Below are positions 27,301 to 38,337 of a DNA stretch of 64,000 nucleotides, piece after piece. The position numbers and the translations under genes are program-made. Where the stretch lies: NCBI GenBank assembly GCA_030248215.1, contig JASANG010001433.1, positions 62,001-126,000 on the forward strand, read 5' to 3'. This stretch comes from Enoplolaimus lenunculus. Taxonomy: Eukaryota > Nematoda > Enoplea > Enoplida > Thoracostomopsidae. The notes under the pieces were generated by a model. It ran no database searches. It was not told the DNA's origin and saw only the letters and a program-made list of their open reading frames with translations. Each line of letters starts with the position of its first letter. The first letter of the stretch is position 1.

Positions 27301-28604
27301 CTGCTTGCTAAAGCATCTATTATCGATTCACTTTTTCATACTATATTTAGTTTTTCATTTAAATATCACGTTGCATAAACAAATAGAGTAGTTTAAAATT
27401 AATTTTATGCTCTTCCATAATTAATCTGAAATGGCAAATTTACAAAATATCGTAGCTAATTCTGTTACGGATCTCAAACTTGAGAGCGCATTAAGGTGGT
27501 CGTATCAAACTATTACACATGCTTATATATTGCATTGGGTTGGGTACATATTTTCAGACAAACTCGACCACAAAAAATAAAGGCTACAAATCCTTACAAA
27601 CCGACGAGCTCTCATCATACACTGTCATAGATCCAGTCGATCCGAACATATACTGCGAGCAGCGCACTCCAGACTTTAGGGCACAAACTATCGCTGGCAC
27701 CTTAAACTTTCCCCCAGGCAATCGAGTATTCGACTCTAGAATCATTCCTGGTGCTCCTCAAAATAGCCCATCCGTCGCAAAAACACGACCATCGTCCGAA
27801 ATTACAACGTCTACTTCAGCAAATTTTAATAATCCAACATGTTTATTTGCATCAAATAATGACAACTATTTAACTACAAGCAATAATACTAAATCGAGCT
27901 TACCTCGAACTGGCCAATCAAAGCATAACAATCTAAGCAACCGATTTTTGGCTCCAGCGGCAGAAAATTCAAATAACCCAGTAGTACCAGCCAATCAGTA
28001 TCAATCATTCCGACAGCCCAACAACTACGCCAGTTTCAACCGAGCCTCAACTGGTGTATGGAACCGAGGTCGAAATGATATTGCAACAATAAGTGATAAA
28101 TCTGATTTTACAACGATCAATTTCTACGGTACAAACGAACGAACAGCTATTAAAAACACTTCATGCGCACAAGAATCAATTATTGCTCAAAATACATCGC
28201 TATCGTTGTCAAATTACTGTGATAATGACGATTTGTCGCCATTCTCGTCTGAACTTAACGATTCGTCAGCCCACGGTGCGCTGTTATTACATACGATCGC
28301 ATCTACCAAAACCATTACAGCAAAACCAAACACCGTTTGTGTGAGGGAAATTTCGGCATCAGGAACGAATACTGATTGTGTAGCAGATATTTCAAAAATG
28401 TCATATATAAACAGCTACTCTTCGTGCAGTGGCGGAGTTAGTGTTGGTGGTGGCGTTGTAACCCAGCTGGAAACGCTTCACGAGAGCCAGTTCGATGAAA
28501 CGTCTGAGTTGACAGGGCAACAAATATCGAATGGAATTATTGAAGACGATTCGATGAATTTTGATGATATTTCGTTGTTTTATGGTCAAAGTACTAATGT
28601 TTAA
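18339..28604 (+). CDS. syg-1: Five-Ig cell adhesion receptor, Neph/Kirre/SYG-1 family
   Basis: Complete 12-exon gene for about 1212 residues. Exons: 18339-19062, 19513-19635, 20062-20341, 20896-20999, 21569-21901, 22853-23003, 23257-23363, 24044-24285, 24762-24912, 25437-25592, 25981-26201 and 27558-28604; phases agree at every junction. A hydrophobic signal lies at residues 18-38. Five Ig domains show Cys pairs 203/261, 326/390, 448/503, 546/588 and 630/720. Family marks are the Ig1 stretch VVQWVKDRFALG with DYNLEIENV, and DVQYEPEI joining Ig2 to Ig3. A transmembrane helix at about 746-767 is followed by RRRN and six cysteines, probably palmitoylated. The roughly 440-residue Ser/Thr/Asn-rich tail ends STNV, a class I PDZ ligand like the THV end of vertebrate Neph proteins. 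Such receptors guide synapse choice, axon sorting or cell fusion at the plasma membrane. Odd: about 145 residues of unknown fold separate signal and Ig1. Candidate AATAAA sites are at 29090 and 29318. Confidence 0.92.
22095..22430. repeat. GC-rich block inside a receptor intron
   Basis: A region of intron 5 that is GC-richer than the rest of the intron, with CGGAGGC, GTCCGGCG and GTGCCGGACGC motifs. It resembles in texture the block at 11820-12060, but I did not establish a true alignment. It has no splice-compatible coding frame and is probably an old transposon insertion. Confidence 0.3.
25052..25221 (+). mobile_element. TTAGGC-cored hAT-like MITE in intron 9
   Basis: The left arm GCCCATGTAAAGATCAGTGG and the right arm GTTCTTTGCATTGGCC are imperfect inverted complements. 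The core is an almost pure TTAGGC array. It lies in the intron before the receptor's transmembrane exon. The 8 bp flanks GAATGACA and GAAATAAA could be a worn target duplication (5 of 8 match). Confidence 0.75.
26574..26688 (+). repeat. Short dispersed repeat, copy 1
   Basis: About 115 bp that recurs at 33683-33798 with few differences, beginning AAAGGTGAGTTAAAG and ending GATCATATTTACCTCATTT. This copy is in intron 11 of the adhesion receptor. There are no clear inverted ends, so the class is unknown. Confidence 0.7.
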
Positions 28605-28633
28605 AGCCAGCTTTCGATGTTGCTAATGATACT

Positions 28634-28823
28634 GGCCCATGTCACTTTTTGGGGCGTCCAGGTTTCTGGTGGGTCTATAAAAGAGTAGGTTTAGATTCTA
28701 AATTTCATTTTTTGCTTAGGCTAAGGCTTAGGCTTAGGAACACATTTTATAACGCTTAGGCTCAGGCTTTAGGTTTAGGAATACGCTTAATCTACTATTA
28801 CGCCTCTTAAAGTAACATTGACC
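28634..28823 (+). mobile_element. TTAGGC-cored hAT-like MITE with 8 bp target duplication
   Basis: 190 bp with ends GGCCCATGTCAC and the complement of GGTCAATGTTAC, flanked on both sides by ATGATACT. This exact 8 bp duplication places the family with hAT-type transposons. It sits about 30 bp after the stop codon of the adhesion receptor, so it is probably transcribed in the 3' untranslated region. The core has two TTAGGC blocks, as at 6912-7107. Confidence 0.88.
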
Positions 28824-29387
28824 ATGATACTGATGTTTTAGTTTACAAAGAACATATGAGGCGGGAATATATTACACATTGCGCTAAATGTTAAGAAATA
28901 ACCAGTACATGATGCTAGCTTCTCGAGGTTTCAGGACTAATCAATCAGAACCCAAACTATTACCACACATCAAGCCAGTGAAAATTTGAAATGTTTGAAA
29001 AAGTGTCCTTACAGGTTACCTAAACCTGTCAAAACGGTGCGCACAATACTCTGAAATCAGTAGTTGTGGTGTAGGAACGCATGCCTGCTAATAAATTATG
29101 CTCGTTTAACATTCCATAAGTTTCTTCGCATTACTGTTGTTTTCAAAATGCATTGAAATTGTTTCAATTCTGTCCAATCTTTACTTGTAAAAATTTACAT
29201 TTCTAGAAACTGTTTCAAAGTTATTGTTTTACTAAATTTGAAAATGTTAGTTAATGTTGAAGGTTATTTCCGCAGGCACCAACTAAAGCACTTGATTAAC
29301 AAAGTTTTAATCTCTTTAATAAACGTATGCTGAAGACGTTCGTGTATTAAACGAATTAACTACTACGCCAAACACTTAGTTTTAATT

Positions 29388-29512
29388 ATTCCTAAGCCTA
29401 AGCCTAAGCCAAAACGTAAGTCTAAGCAAAAAATTAGTCTAAAGCTTTAACTGACTCTATTATAGCCCCTCCGGAAAACGATTCGGCCCTGTTCTATACA
29501 TGGGCCGAACGC
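29388..29512 (-). mobile_element. TTAGGC-cored hAT-like MITE, truncated
   Basis: On the minus strand it starts with GGCCCATGTATAGAACAGGG and CCGAATCGTTTTCCGG, runs through CTATAATAGAGTCAG and enters a TTAGGC array, then stops. The far terminal arm is missing. This copy best defines the left end of the subfamily seen at 3113-3307. Confidence 0.65.
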
Positions 29513-30432
29513 TGTATGCATTGTCAGAAATTTAGTCGCCAATGCACTAGCATCATACACACCATTATTAAATTGTACTCGTTGATTATAATTCAATTTC
29601 GATGCTTCATTGTCAATATACTGACGTTTGCAATTACAATGATAGAAGACTACAATATATTTATTGCCCTTCTGATGAAAATATGCTAAACTTAGACAGC
29701 TTGACGTCATATCATAGTCTATTTGTCGCAACCAAAGCCTGTGTTCAACAAGTATTTACAGCTTTATTGACAATTGACCAAACGATCGACAATCTTAACA
29801 TTAAAGCACCAATAAATTAAAAAATTTTTTTTTATTATGACTCGCACGGACAAACTAACAATATATTCCTCTCCAAAAAAATTAAAACATTAACGACAAC
29901 AACAGTTCACTTGCAGCTTTTGAGCTATCAACTTGTTTGTTTTTATTATTATTATAATGTTCATATGCAAGGAGTGTTGAGCTGAAAAAAAAACAAATTT
30001 ATCAGTGTGGAATTCCGTTTGTTCAGAGTCTATTATTAAGTCTACACTTTATGTAATTCGTACCTCTTTGTATATACATGAAGTTTCATTTATTCAATCA
30101 ATCAATTTGTTTCCAATTAGACTCGCAAGGATTTATGATGTGTTTCAAATATTAGTATCGGCGAATTTTGACGTCTTCAACCCCGGGCCAATCAATTTAT
30201 TGGTAACATTCTTTGTTTCCCCTCGCAAATCTTTCTGGTCTGTCTACCAATAATTCCTGCGGACCTGATCATACCTGTACATATCGTGCATACAAGTTGG
30301 ACTTGACCGAATTGCTGCGTTATATCCAACACGCATTGTGTCAATAATGTAGCGAATTAATATCTTCCATACATCCTAAAACCATTTTATATTTCCATTT
30401 GTAAAATTTAAAATGATTATTAAGTTTTGAAA

Positions 30433-30721
30433 TGTCTAAAAACTTAAACTTAAGTTATAGCTATCTTGAATATCAGTTTAAACAAAACTTAAATGGCTGG
30501 ACGCACTAACTAATCTAGAATTTTAAGTTTTACTTAAACTATTACATGTTTTTAAGTTTAACACGAGTTTAAGTAAACTTATATTCAGTTAGTGTAACAA
30601 GTGCAGCCCAGATATTACGTGTATCTAAGAGTCCATTAAGTTTAACGTAAGCTGAAAATATGTAAGATATTAAGCTGTATTAGCTTGAACTTAAATCAAG
30701 TTAGTTTAGGCTTTCAGAGAG
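30433..30721 (+). mobile_element. CTCTCTAAAA-type MITE, copy 1
   Basis: The interior matches 60187-60501 and the reverse of 61852-62193, sharing AAATGGCTGGACG, TTTAACACGAGTTTAAG and AATATGTAAGAT. The right end CTTTCAGAGAG is followed by TA. The left end has lost its first bases. Rich in AACTTAAA/TTTAAGTT inverted pairs; no protein is encoded. Confidence 0.75.
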
Positions 30722-31042
30722 TACGTAAATGAACTTTGCATGTGTTGGGAAATGAGCAGTTTGTTAGCTTCACATAACCATAGACACCTAAAATTGTTCC
30801 AAATATGTAAATATTAGCAAAAGCTTACCATAACATCTTGAAAATCTTTCGCCGTACAGTCAAGACTGTTCTCAATCGTTGAAATAATACAACGTGAAAA
30901 TACCTCCCAATGTGCTGGCGAAAATCCAAAGCCACGAAATAACGCGTGTCTTTTGCCAAGCTGAATCAATTCAGGAGATATTTTATCCTATAAACTAAAC
31001 TATATATATGGTAATCGCAAAAAATACAATAAAGTAATAGTT

Positions 31043-31295
31043 GTAGCACGGTTTTGCGTTCTTCCTAGATATGAACGCACACTGCTGCGATGCGTCAAGT
31101 GTGCGGCACGGCTTCTGGAGGAGTACACGCGCAAGTGTGGAACGATTGCGATAGCAGTATTTCTGCACTTGTGCGTTGCTCAAGTTCTTGAGACGCGTGC
31201 ACAGCACACCAGCGATGTCCGAGTACACCGCAAACTTGAAACAAAAGCTAGAAGCGCGCGTTTGGGGATATCGGAAGGACAATAAGCCGTGCTAC
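31043..31295. mobile_element. Inverted-repeat element with GTAGCACGG ends
   Basis: The ends GTAGCACGG and CCGTGCTAC are complementary, and the match extends unevenly over about 23 bp. The 253 bp interior is GC-richer than the surroundings, and its minus-strand frame is open but matches no family I know. No convincing target duplication is visible. Probably a MITE. Confidence 0.5.
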
Positions 31296-31757
31296 CAGTG
31301 ACTCTGTACCAAGGTCCAAGAACAGACAATCTTCGGTTTCTTAAATAAATTGACTGAATTGAACAAGCCCGTAGCAGCGTGAAGGCAGGGCATTTTCAGA
31401 CCTAAAAGGTATTGGTCACACATAGAAAAATTTTAGACTCACCAGTAAAGACAAGAATCTCTGTGCATGCCGCTCCTAACATGGTTTTGGAAGTTCTCTC
31501 TTGCAGTGCTCATACCCATTAAATTCCTGCCAAGAAATTTGAGGTTTGTCCCATTGTACACCATGACCCCTTAAGTATTTAGAATCACCAAGGTGTGAGA
31601 ATTTTAATTTATGACCTTAGGGAGAAACTTAATGTCTTAGCGAAAAAGTTTACTTGATTTGAGCTAGCTACGGGCCTTAACTAGCTTAGAAACCTGTGGA
31701 GCCTGAAAACATTGACATGTGATCTGTTAAATTGTTATTAGCTATAAACCTGGCGTA

Positions 31758-32000
31758 CTGTAGTGGCCCGAATAATAGGGGGACTAATATTTATTTGGCC
31801 TCTCCAGAGGGTACCCCCTGTTATTCGGTTACGAACTGTTATTTATTTTTAACACGTCCTACTCCACCCTTCGTTACTGCTATATGCGGTACTGCAACTA
31901 TTCGTTGAATTAAACGTTTATTTGTCTTGTGTCAATAGCTTGAGCGATCATACACGGTTATACTAGGAACGTATTTTCAATACTTAAGTATGCTTTAATT
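31758..32000 (+). mobile_element. Tc1/mariner-type MITE, right half missing
   Basis: It begins CTGTAGTGGCCCGAATAATA after a TA and matches the left 240 bp of the intact copy at 9151-9599, including TTGAATTAAACGTTTATTTG. The match fades near 32000, so the right end is lost or was never copied. Confidence 0.75.
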
Positions 32001-33086
32001 GTGGTCGAATAACCGTCACAGGGTACGGTCAACGACATTATTGTTATCCTCACAGGTGTCCTAGGCCGTAGACCGATCAAAAGTTAGACGGTGTTTCTAG
32101 TGGAACATGAAACTATTTAGGCGGATTAAACTAGGCTTAATGTTAAACTTAAAATGATTTTCCACACATATACTTACCCAAAATCTTCGATAAAAATCTG
32201 TACCCTGCAATGAAAGTTTGCTATTGTTGGCTACTGTGCACCATGAAAGCTAACTATTCTCGTGTTAGAGATTGATATTCGTGTATAATCTTCGTCGACA
32301 CCTTTACTTTATTCCCGCACATTTTCATATACTTTCAAACCTCAATTTGATCCAAATTGTTAACGCAACGGTCGATAACGGTCATAACTGCACGAGATTG
32401 CGATTGAAATTTTTCACTTTTTTTCATTTGATCCGGATCGAAATGTGTCCAGTCGAAGAGTGATCGTAATTCTGGGCATTTTGTCAATATTTGAATATAT
32501 GTTTCCATGCCTAAAAGTTCAGATATTACTATAGACCCTTTTATGATGCAAATTTTTTACATTGCTTGATTTTATCTGAATGACGTGGGGCCCCCAAACC
32601 TGTCACATGCGCGGAGATGGTGATTGTCTCGTTGCATCGGGGAAGTAGACCACCATTGCTGGAATGTTTATTTTTTAAATGATGGAAATTCCACCAATGC
32701 TCATAATTAATGTTCGAGATAAGAATCATTCACCTTTTTCAATACAGGTATGCTGCTACAGTTCGATTTGAAAAAATAAAATAATTCGTAAGTAATTTTA
32801 AAACATTTCGGCAGCACTCGTTATTTTTCAAATGAATGCCAAACGAATTATATTGTCTTAAAAAGAAGATATGTTGTAAAAGTTTATACTTAAATATCCG
32901 TTTTCCGTTTCTAATAGTCTGATCAATCATGAAAGGAAGAAATTTATTTCTTGTAAATTGGCAATAGCAACTTTTTGAATGTAAGAGATTTGTGTTTTAA
33001 CCATTTAAGAAACGAATTTCTGATCTGTTTAAGGCAATTAATTTCTGAAATACAAGACATTTATAACTTGCAAATTTAAGCAAGTA

Positions 33087-33518
33087 CTGTATTGACCCGA
33101 ATAAGGTGGGTAATAAGAGGGGGTCCCATTTTGAGTCCCAATCAATAGGAATCCATATCCCTAATAAGAGTCCGTAGCGGATAGAGTCCCTAATCCATAA
33201 TTAGAGTCCATAAATGTCAATTATCCGTAATTGTAGCGCATAAATGACTGAGGACCAATAATTTGAGTTTGAAACTTTAAAGTGTACTTAAATTTTGAAT
33301 ATACATTCCTAAGAATAACCTTGTATTATCGCTCAAGCTATTGACACAAGACAAACAACGTTTAATTCAACGGATAGTTGCAATACCGGATATATCAGTA
33401 ATGAAGGGTGGCGAAGGGCAGGATGAAAATAAATAACAGTCCGTAACCGAATAACGGGGGGTACCCTCTGGAGAGGCCAAATCAATATCAGTCCCCCCTC
33501 TTATTGGGGTCACTATAG
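33087..33518 (-). mobile_element. Tc1/mariner-type MITE, intact ends
   Basis: 432 bp copy opposite in orientation to the one at 9151-9599, flanked by TA on both sides. The ends CTGTATTGACCCGAATAAGG and the complement of CTATAGTGACCCCAATAAGA pair with a few mismatches. It carries the family block ACAGTCCGTAACCGAATAAC. Confidence 0.85.
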
Positions 33519-33682
33519 TAGTATTATTGAAATTTTAAGAGAATTTTTTGTGTGTGTGTGGAGGAATTGGATAGATGGGTGATTATACTGTTCATGGGCC
33601 AAAATTCTGAGAATATTGACGAGTCACTGTTTCTCATATGAGTCAGAATTTATATTCTTTTGACAAAATCTTTACCATAAAG

Positions 33683-33798
33683 GTGAGTTAAAGCTTTAAA
33701 ACGTTTAAAATATGAGATGATTTATTTCATTGTAAATTTCAAAGACGATCGGGGTTAATTGAAAACTTATTGTAGAAGATCATATTTACCTCATTTGA
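33683..33798 (+). repeat. Short dispersed repeat, copy 2
   Basis: About 115 bp nearly identical to 26574-26688, from AAAGGTGAGTTAAAG to GATCATATTTACCTCATTT. Here it is intergenic. Flanks differ from copy 1, so it is a dispersed repeat and not a segmental duplication. Confidence 0.7.
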
Positions 33799-36700
33799 GA
33801 AAAAAAATTTTCGCAAGATGGACTTTGTATGCTTTTTATAGTTGATTGCTGACTGCATAAAACTTGATCACAAATATTATTTGCTAAAAAAATTATCTGG
33901 GTGTGGTTTATTGTTTCTTATCGGTTTTTTGTAACCCTAAAATATATACCATAACTGCATGATTTAACCCTTAGTCACAGTAGATGAAGCTGTTCTAAAA
34001 TGTTTATTCGAATCATCGCTAGTGAGACACATGCACCATGGAATAACTACTATGCATAGGTTACCGTGGTTAGTGGTTCATACATCGTCACCCGTTTCCA
34101 ACTCTGCTTGCACAGATGGACATTCGGGTCTCGATGTTGCATTTTTGTTATATTTACGAAACTAGCTAAAATCGTGAGATATCGTGTATATACACTTTTG
34201 AACCCACAGGATGAGGCTTAGGCTCATGCGTTAAGCTTAAAAGCTCTTGCATAGGTTTTGAAAGCCTGAGCCATACGCTATGCCTAAGCCTTAACCTATA
34301 CCTAAGCCTAACCCATAACTTAATAGATATGTGGGAAAATATACAAGAGCTAAATCAATTATTTTGCGCTGATGGATGAAAAATGCTTAATAAACAAGAT
34401 TTTAACCTAATTCGACATAAGTGCGCGACTGGCCAATAATATACCACGAGCAACGGACCACATGTCGTTGATAAGGTGATAAAAGTTGGCCAGGTTCTCG
34501 AACTTTAGACCGTTCCGGGCGTTTTCGGCTGGGTAAACAGTTTGCAGATGTTGACATTGTCATAGAGCGTGTGTTTCGCTCAGGACTTGCTTCAAATTTT
34601 AACGAAATCTGCAAACAAACAATTATGGACATCAGAGGCTTACAAATATACCTACAAGGCATCAGCAAACTGCGCCCGCTTTCCCGAATCCGAACTCATC
34701 ACTGGTAGCTAAAGAGTGATCGGTATTGTCTTACTGAACCATCGTTTCACAACGAAAAACAATGAACTAAATGGTCCAGAGTTTCTCTATGCGAAAGGAA
34801 TGGAACTGCAATTGGTCCAAATTTTTCTATGGAAACAGCATGGACTGCAAATGGTTCAAATGTTCCCCATGAAAAATGAATAGGCTTCAAATGATTCTTA
34901 TCAGCTGGTAGGTGTTTTGCACATCTGATAATACAGTTGCATAATTTAGACACGAACCAGTTAATTTTTAGCGCACAGATTCAAAAAGTCATTTCAGCTT
35001 ACTGACAATAATCATATTTGTAGAAAGATTTCGGAAACTCAACCAATGCGTGTCATTTAGTGACAATTGAATTTTAAATAATTAACTTGTTTCGTTTAGT
35101 TACTTTGTTTTTGCTTAAGATATTCTCATTTAATATTCCAATACTAAAATTTTAAAATTACGTTATGATCGAATTAAAGAATATACGCGTGAGTTAATTA
35201 GTTATTGAACAAACAATTCTGACATCAAATCAAACAAACGATAATTTGTTAGAAAATACCTTTTGTTTGCAAGCTTACATTGAGCTTTTTGCGTGTTGTA
35301 TCACAATCATCTTCGCCGACACTTAATTTAGACTTAACACATCCCATAGTAGTTTGGTCAATACGTTTAATAAATATTGAATCATAGAAATTTGGCCGAT
35401 GTTAATTAAAGCAACCCACCCTCTGGGAGACAGGTAGCCCACTGGATGACTTAAAAATTGGAAAGCTTAGGCATCGATTTATATTTAGGTTTAAGTTCAG
35501 GGTTAGAGCTTTGCTGAGCAGGAAGGTCCCTATCATTAACAAGGCTGAAAATAAAGTTTATATTTTGATTTGCTTGTAATTTTTGAAACCTTAAAGCCCG
35601 GGCTAGAATTCATATTATGTTTACCGTTTCCGCTTTGTTTTGCTGGTTTTGGAAGCATTGGTTTACTACTCTATTGAATAAATTTTGTTCTTGACGTATT
35701 CATCTTTAAAACAGATACTGTATTTTCATTCAGGTCAAATTATTGTCGTAATTATAGGTAGGAAGGCACCAGGATACAAGATCACGTATATACATTTTTT
35801 CTCAAAAACGGTAGTATGCGTAGTAGAGGCAATTGTGCCCATAAGAAGAATATGGCGGCTGGTGCGCTTTAGAGACTGCAAAGCTTTAGCTTAGGTTTAT
35901 GTTTAGGGCTACGCTTAGGCATACGCTTTACGCTTAAGCTGAGAGTCAGGTTTAAGTTGAGGCTTATGTTCAGACATACGTTTGGGTTTTAGGTTACGGT
36001 TTAGGCTTTAGGCTTAAGTTAGCAGTACTACAATAATTAATCATGGTCCCAATTTTATATTGAAAACATCAACTAAAAGCTTAGGCTTTTTTACCAACTG
36101 AAGTGTTAAATTAAGCTGAAGATGGATTTAAGTCATTCCTCCGAGAGTCTGCGAGTTTGCATCAAACTTGCATTGAAGCATTCTGAAACATTTCTTTTCA
36201 AGCGCTACTAGCGCTGAATAACTGTTAACAAAGGCAAACAAATCTAAACAACTCTAGTTAAAAACAACTAAACCACGTCATGTAGAATACAATAATTGCC
36301 CGCATAGGGCATATAAAACGCAATTAGTTCAAATATTTTGTATATAAACAACATTTCTGTTGGGACAAAAAATCGAAAAGAAAATTCTTTCAATTGCGAT
36401 ATTTTATACAACTTTAAATTCAGCAAAAACCAACAGTTGCAAGACCGGTGTCAAGAAGGCATCACCTAAACATGGTTTAGCCCCGGCAGGCAGTTCTTTG
36501 CTTTGAGTTTAAAAATTTAAAAATAAACGTGAATCAATAAATATTTTAACAATGTCGATCCGCAACTTACGTTTTCTGCGATGTTTCGAACCAGAGGGTG
36601 AGCACCACGGGCGCAATCCAACATCTACAGGTGCAATATATAATGGTGGAAGAAATCTCACAAGCGAAGTGAGCAACAAGTGAAATGCAATTTAACAGGG

Positions 36701-36952
36701 TATAAATAAATCTCTGCTTACATTCGCGGTTCCGGCAAAAAGCTGAGCTCTAATTATTAAGGTTCCGGTAAAATTTTTGCCGGAGGTTTCAGCAATTTTG
36801 GTAGTGGAGTGTGTTGTGTTTTTGCAACAGTTGCATCTAATTGATAATTAGGTTGCAACTTTGCTGCAAATTTGAGAGCTGTAATTTACCAAAATCGTTA
36901 AAAGCAAGTCCTTACCATTTTCTCTTAAAATTATCCTTTCGGCCTATGGTAC

Positions 36953-37175
36953 GGCCCATATAAAGATCAGGGGTGGAACGTTTTTCTGTGTGATTAGAAA
37001 AGAGTAAGCTTGTGCTTTAGACTAATTTTTTGCTTTCACTTAATAGGCTTAGGCTGCTTAGGCTTAGGCTTAAGAATATGCTCATTTATACGCTTAGGCT
37101 TAGGCTCTCAGGCTTAAACTTAGGCTTAGGACTATGCTTATAATACTGTTCCTCCCCCGTTCTTTGCATTGTCCC
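36953..37175 (+). mobile_element. TTAGGC-cored hAT-like MITE, longest array
   Basis: The left arm GGCCCATATAAAGATCAGGG and the right arm CGTTCTTTGCATTGTCCC are imperfect inverted complements. The 223 bp copy has the largest TTAGGC-like core seen here, split by short spacers at 37040-37135. No coding capacity. Confidence 0.75.
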
Positions 37176-37384
37176 ATGTTCACGATAAAGGCCGTCTCGC
37201 TGTCCCAGGAGAGCAATATACCAAGAGTGCAAACATGCACTCCTGTAACCTAATAATGAATTGCTTAGTGAGAGGGGTTTGAGGGGTGACAGCCCCCCAT
37301 CTTGCTTAGCATCCCCTGAATTTGCGGGGTGTCAGCCAATTGAAAAATTTATCTATGTGAAGGAGCTTTTCCTTGTGGGCCCAC

Positions 37385-37770
37385 CGGTCTTTCTGTCAGA
37401 CTGTCCTGCTCCCGCTGTCACTCTGTCTCAGCTGTTCCCCTGTCCCACTGTCCCAACTGCCACTCTGTCCCGCAGTCCCACTGTCTCACTGTCCCAACTG
37501 GCCAACTGTCGCGCTGTTCTAACCGTCCCACTGTCCCAACGGTCACAACAGTCCCAACTGTCCCCCTGTGTCAACTGTTCCGCTGTGTCAACTGTCCCGC
37601 TGTCCCAACTGTACCTCTGTCCCAACTGTCCCGCTGTACCAAATGTCCCGCTGTCCCAACAGTCCCACTGTCCGAGCTACACCGCTTCCTAACTGTCCCG
37701 CTGTACCAACTGTCCCGCTGTCCCAACTGTCCTGCTGTCCCAACTGTACCGCTGTCCCAACTGTCCATCG
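37385..37770 (+). repeat. CTGTCCC minisatellite
   Basis: About 385 bp of tandem CTGTCCCAA and CTGTCCCG-type units (8-9 bp, often alternating as a 17 bp pair). Frames on both strands stay open as Ser/Pro/Leu/Cys-rich repeats because the units lack stops. This is not evidence of coding: there is no start context, splice signal or non-repeat sequence. Confidence 0.9.
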
Positions 37771-38337
37771 CTAGCTGGTGACAGGAGATATAAGCTTTCG
37801 AAAATATCGGCCCACATATTTCAAGTGGATGTAGCGCCTGTCGCTAGTGAACAACACTTATCACCAAAACAGCGACAGGTGCTCCTTATCATTTAGAATC
37901 AGAGCCGTGATAGCGCTCCTCGAACCTGCAGGCTTGGTCCGGAGTCCGGCCTAAAAATGCTCGGGGTAGAAAGACAAGGTTTGCATTAGGAACACCCATG
38001 TAGTCAAAAGTTTATGTTGTTTGAGGAGTTTGAATGCAAAAATATTAGTCATTCGTCTTACTCGCTTCGCTCACGAAACTTTTTAAACCAGGTCAGCATC
38101 AGCTAATATGGTGTAAAATGAGGCTATTTTTCATTGAAAATATCGTTCCACTTTGATTTCTAAAATATTGAAGAATAACTGTCAAGGTCAACATTAAGGC
38201 TTTATAATAAGCTGTATCTTAAATTCAAGACAGCTTTTGTAAAAATACAGCAAACCGACTGCGTACTTTATTAAACATATTTCTAAAATGTAAGAAAATC
38301 TTTGTTTAAATAAAAAACATTTATTTTTATGCATAGG

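Larger units (their letters stand above)
28605..38337. other. Intergenic region with MITEs and a minisatellite
   Basis: No gene is supported. The start probably holds the receptor's 3' untranslated region (polyadenylation signals at 29090 and 29318). The rest holds the MITEs and repeats listed separately, degenerate TTAGGC-like tracts at 34205-34325 and 35880-36030, and a CTGTCCC minisatellite at 37385-37770. Frames in the minisatellite are open only because its repeat units lack stops. Confidence 0.6.

Noticed and set aside
30995-31282. Minus-strand frame of 95 codons
   Set aside because: It lies between the inverted ends of a MITE-like element, has no recognisable domain and no splice partners.
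36990-37140. Possible telomere or fused telomere because of TTAGGC arrays
   Set aside because: The arrays are short, interrupted and lie between the inverted arms of a MITE, with unique sequence on both sides.
37261-37774. Frames of 65-143 codons in the CTGTCCC repeat
   Set aside because: Same artefact: low-complexity Ser/Pro/Cys/Leu repeats open on both strands.
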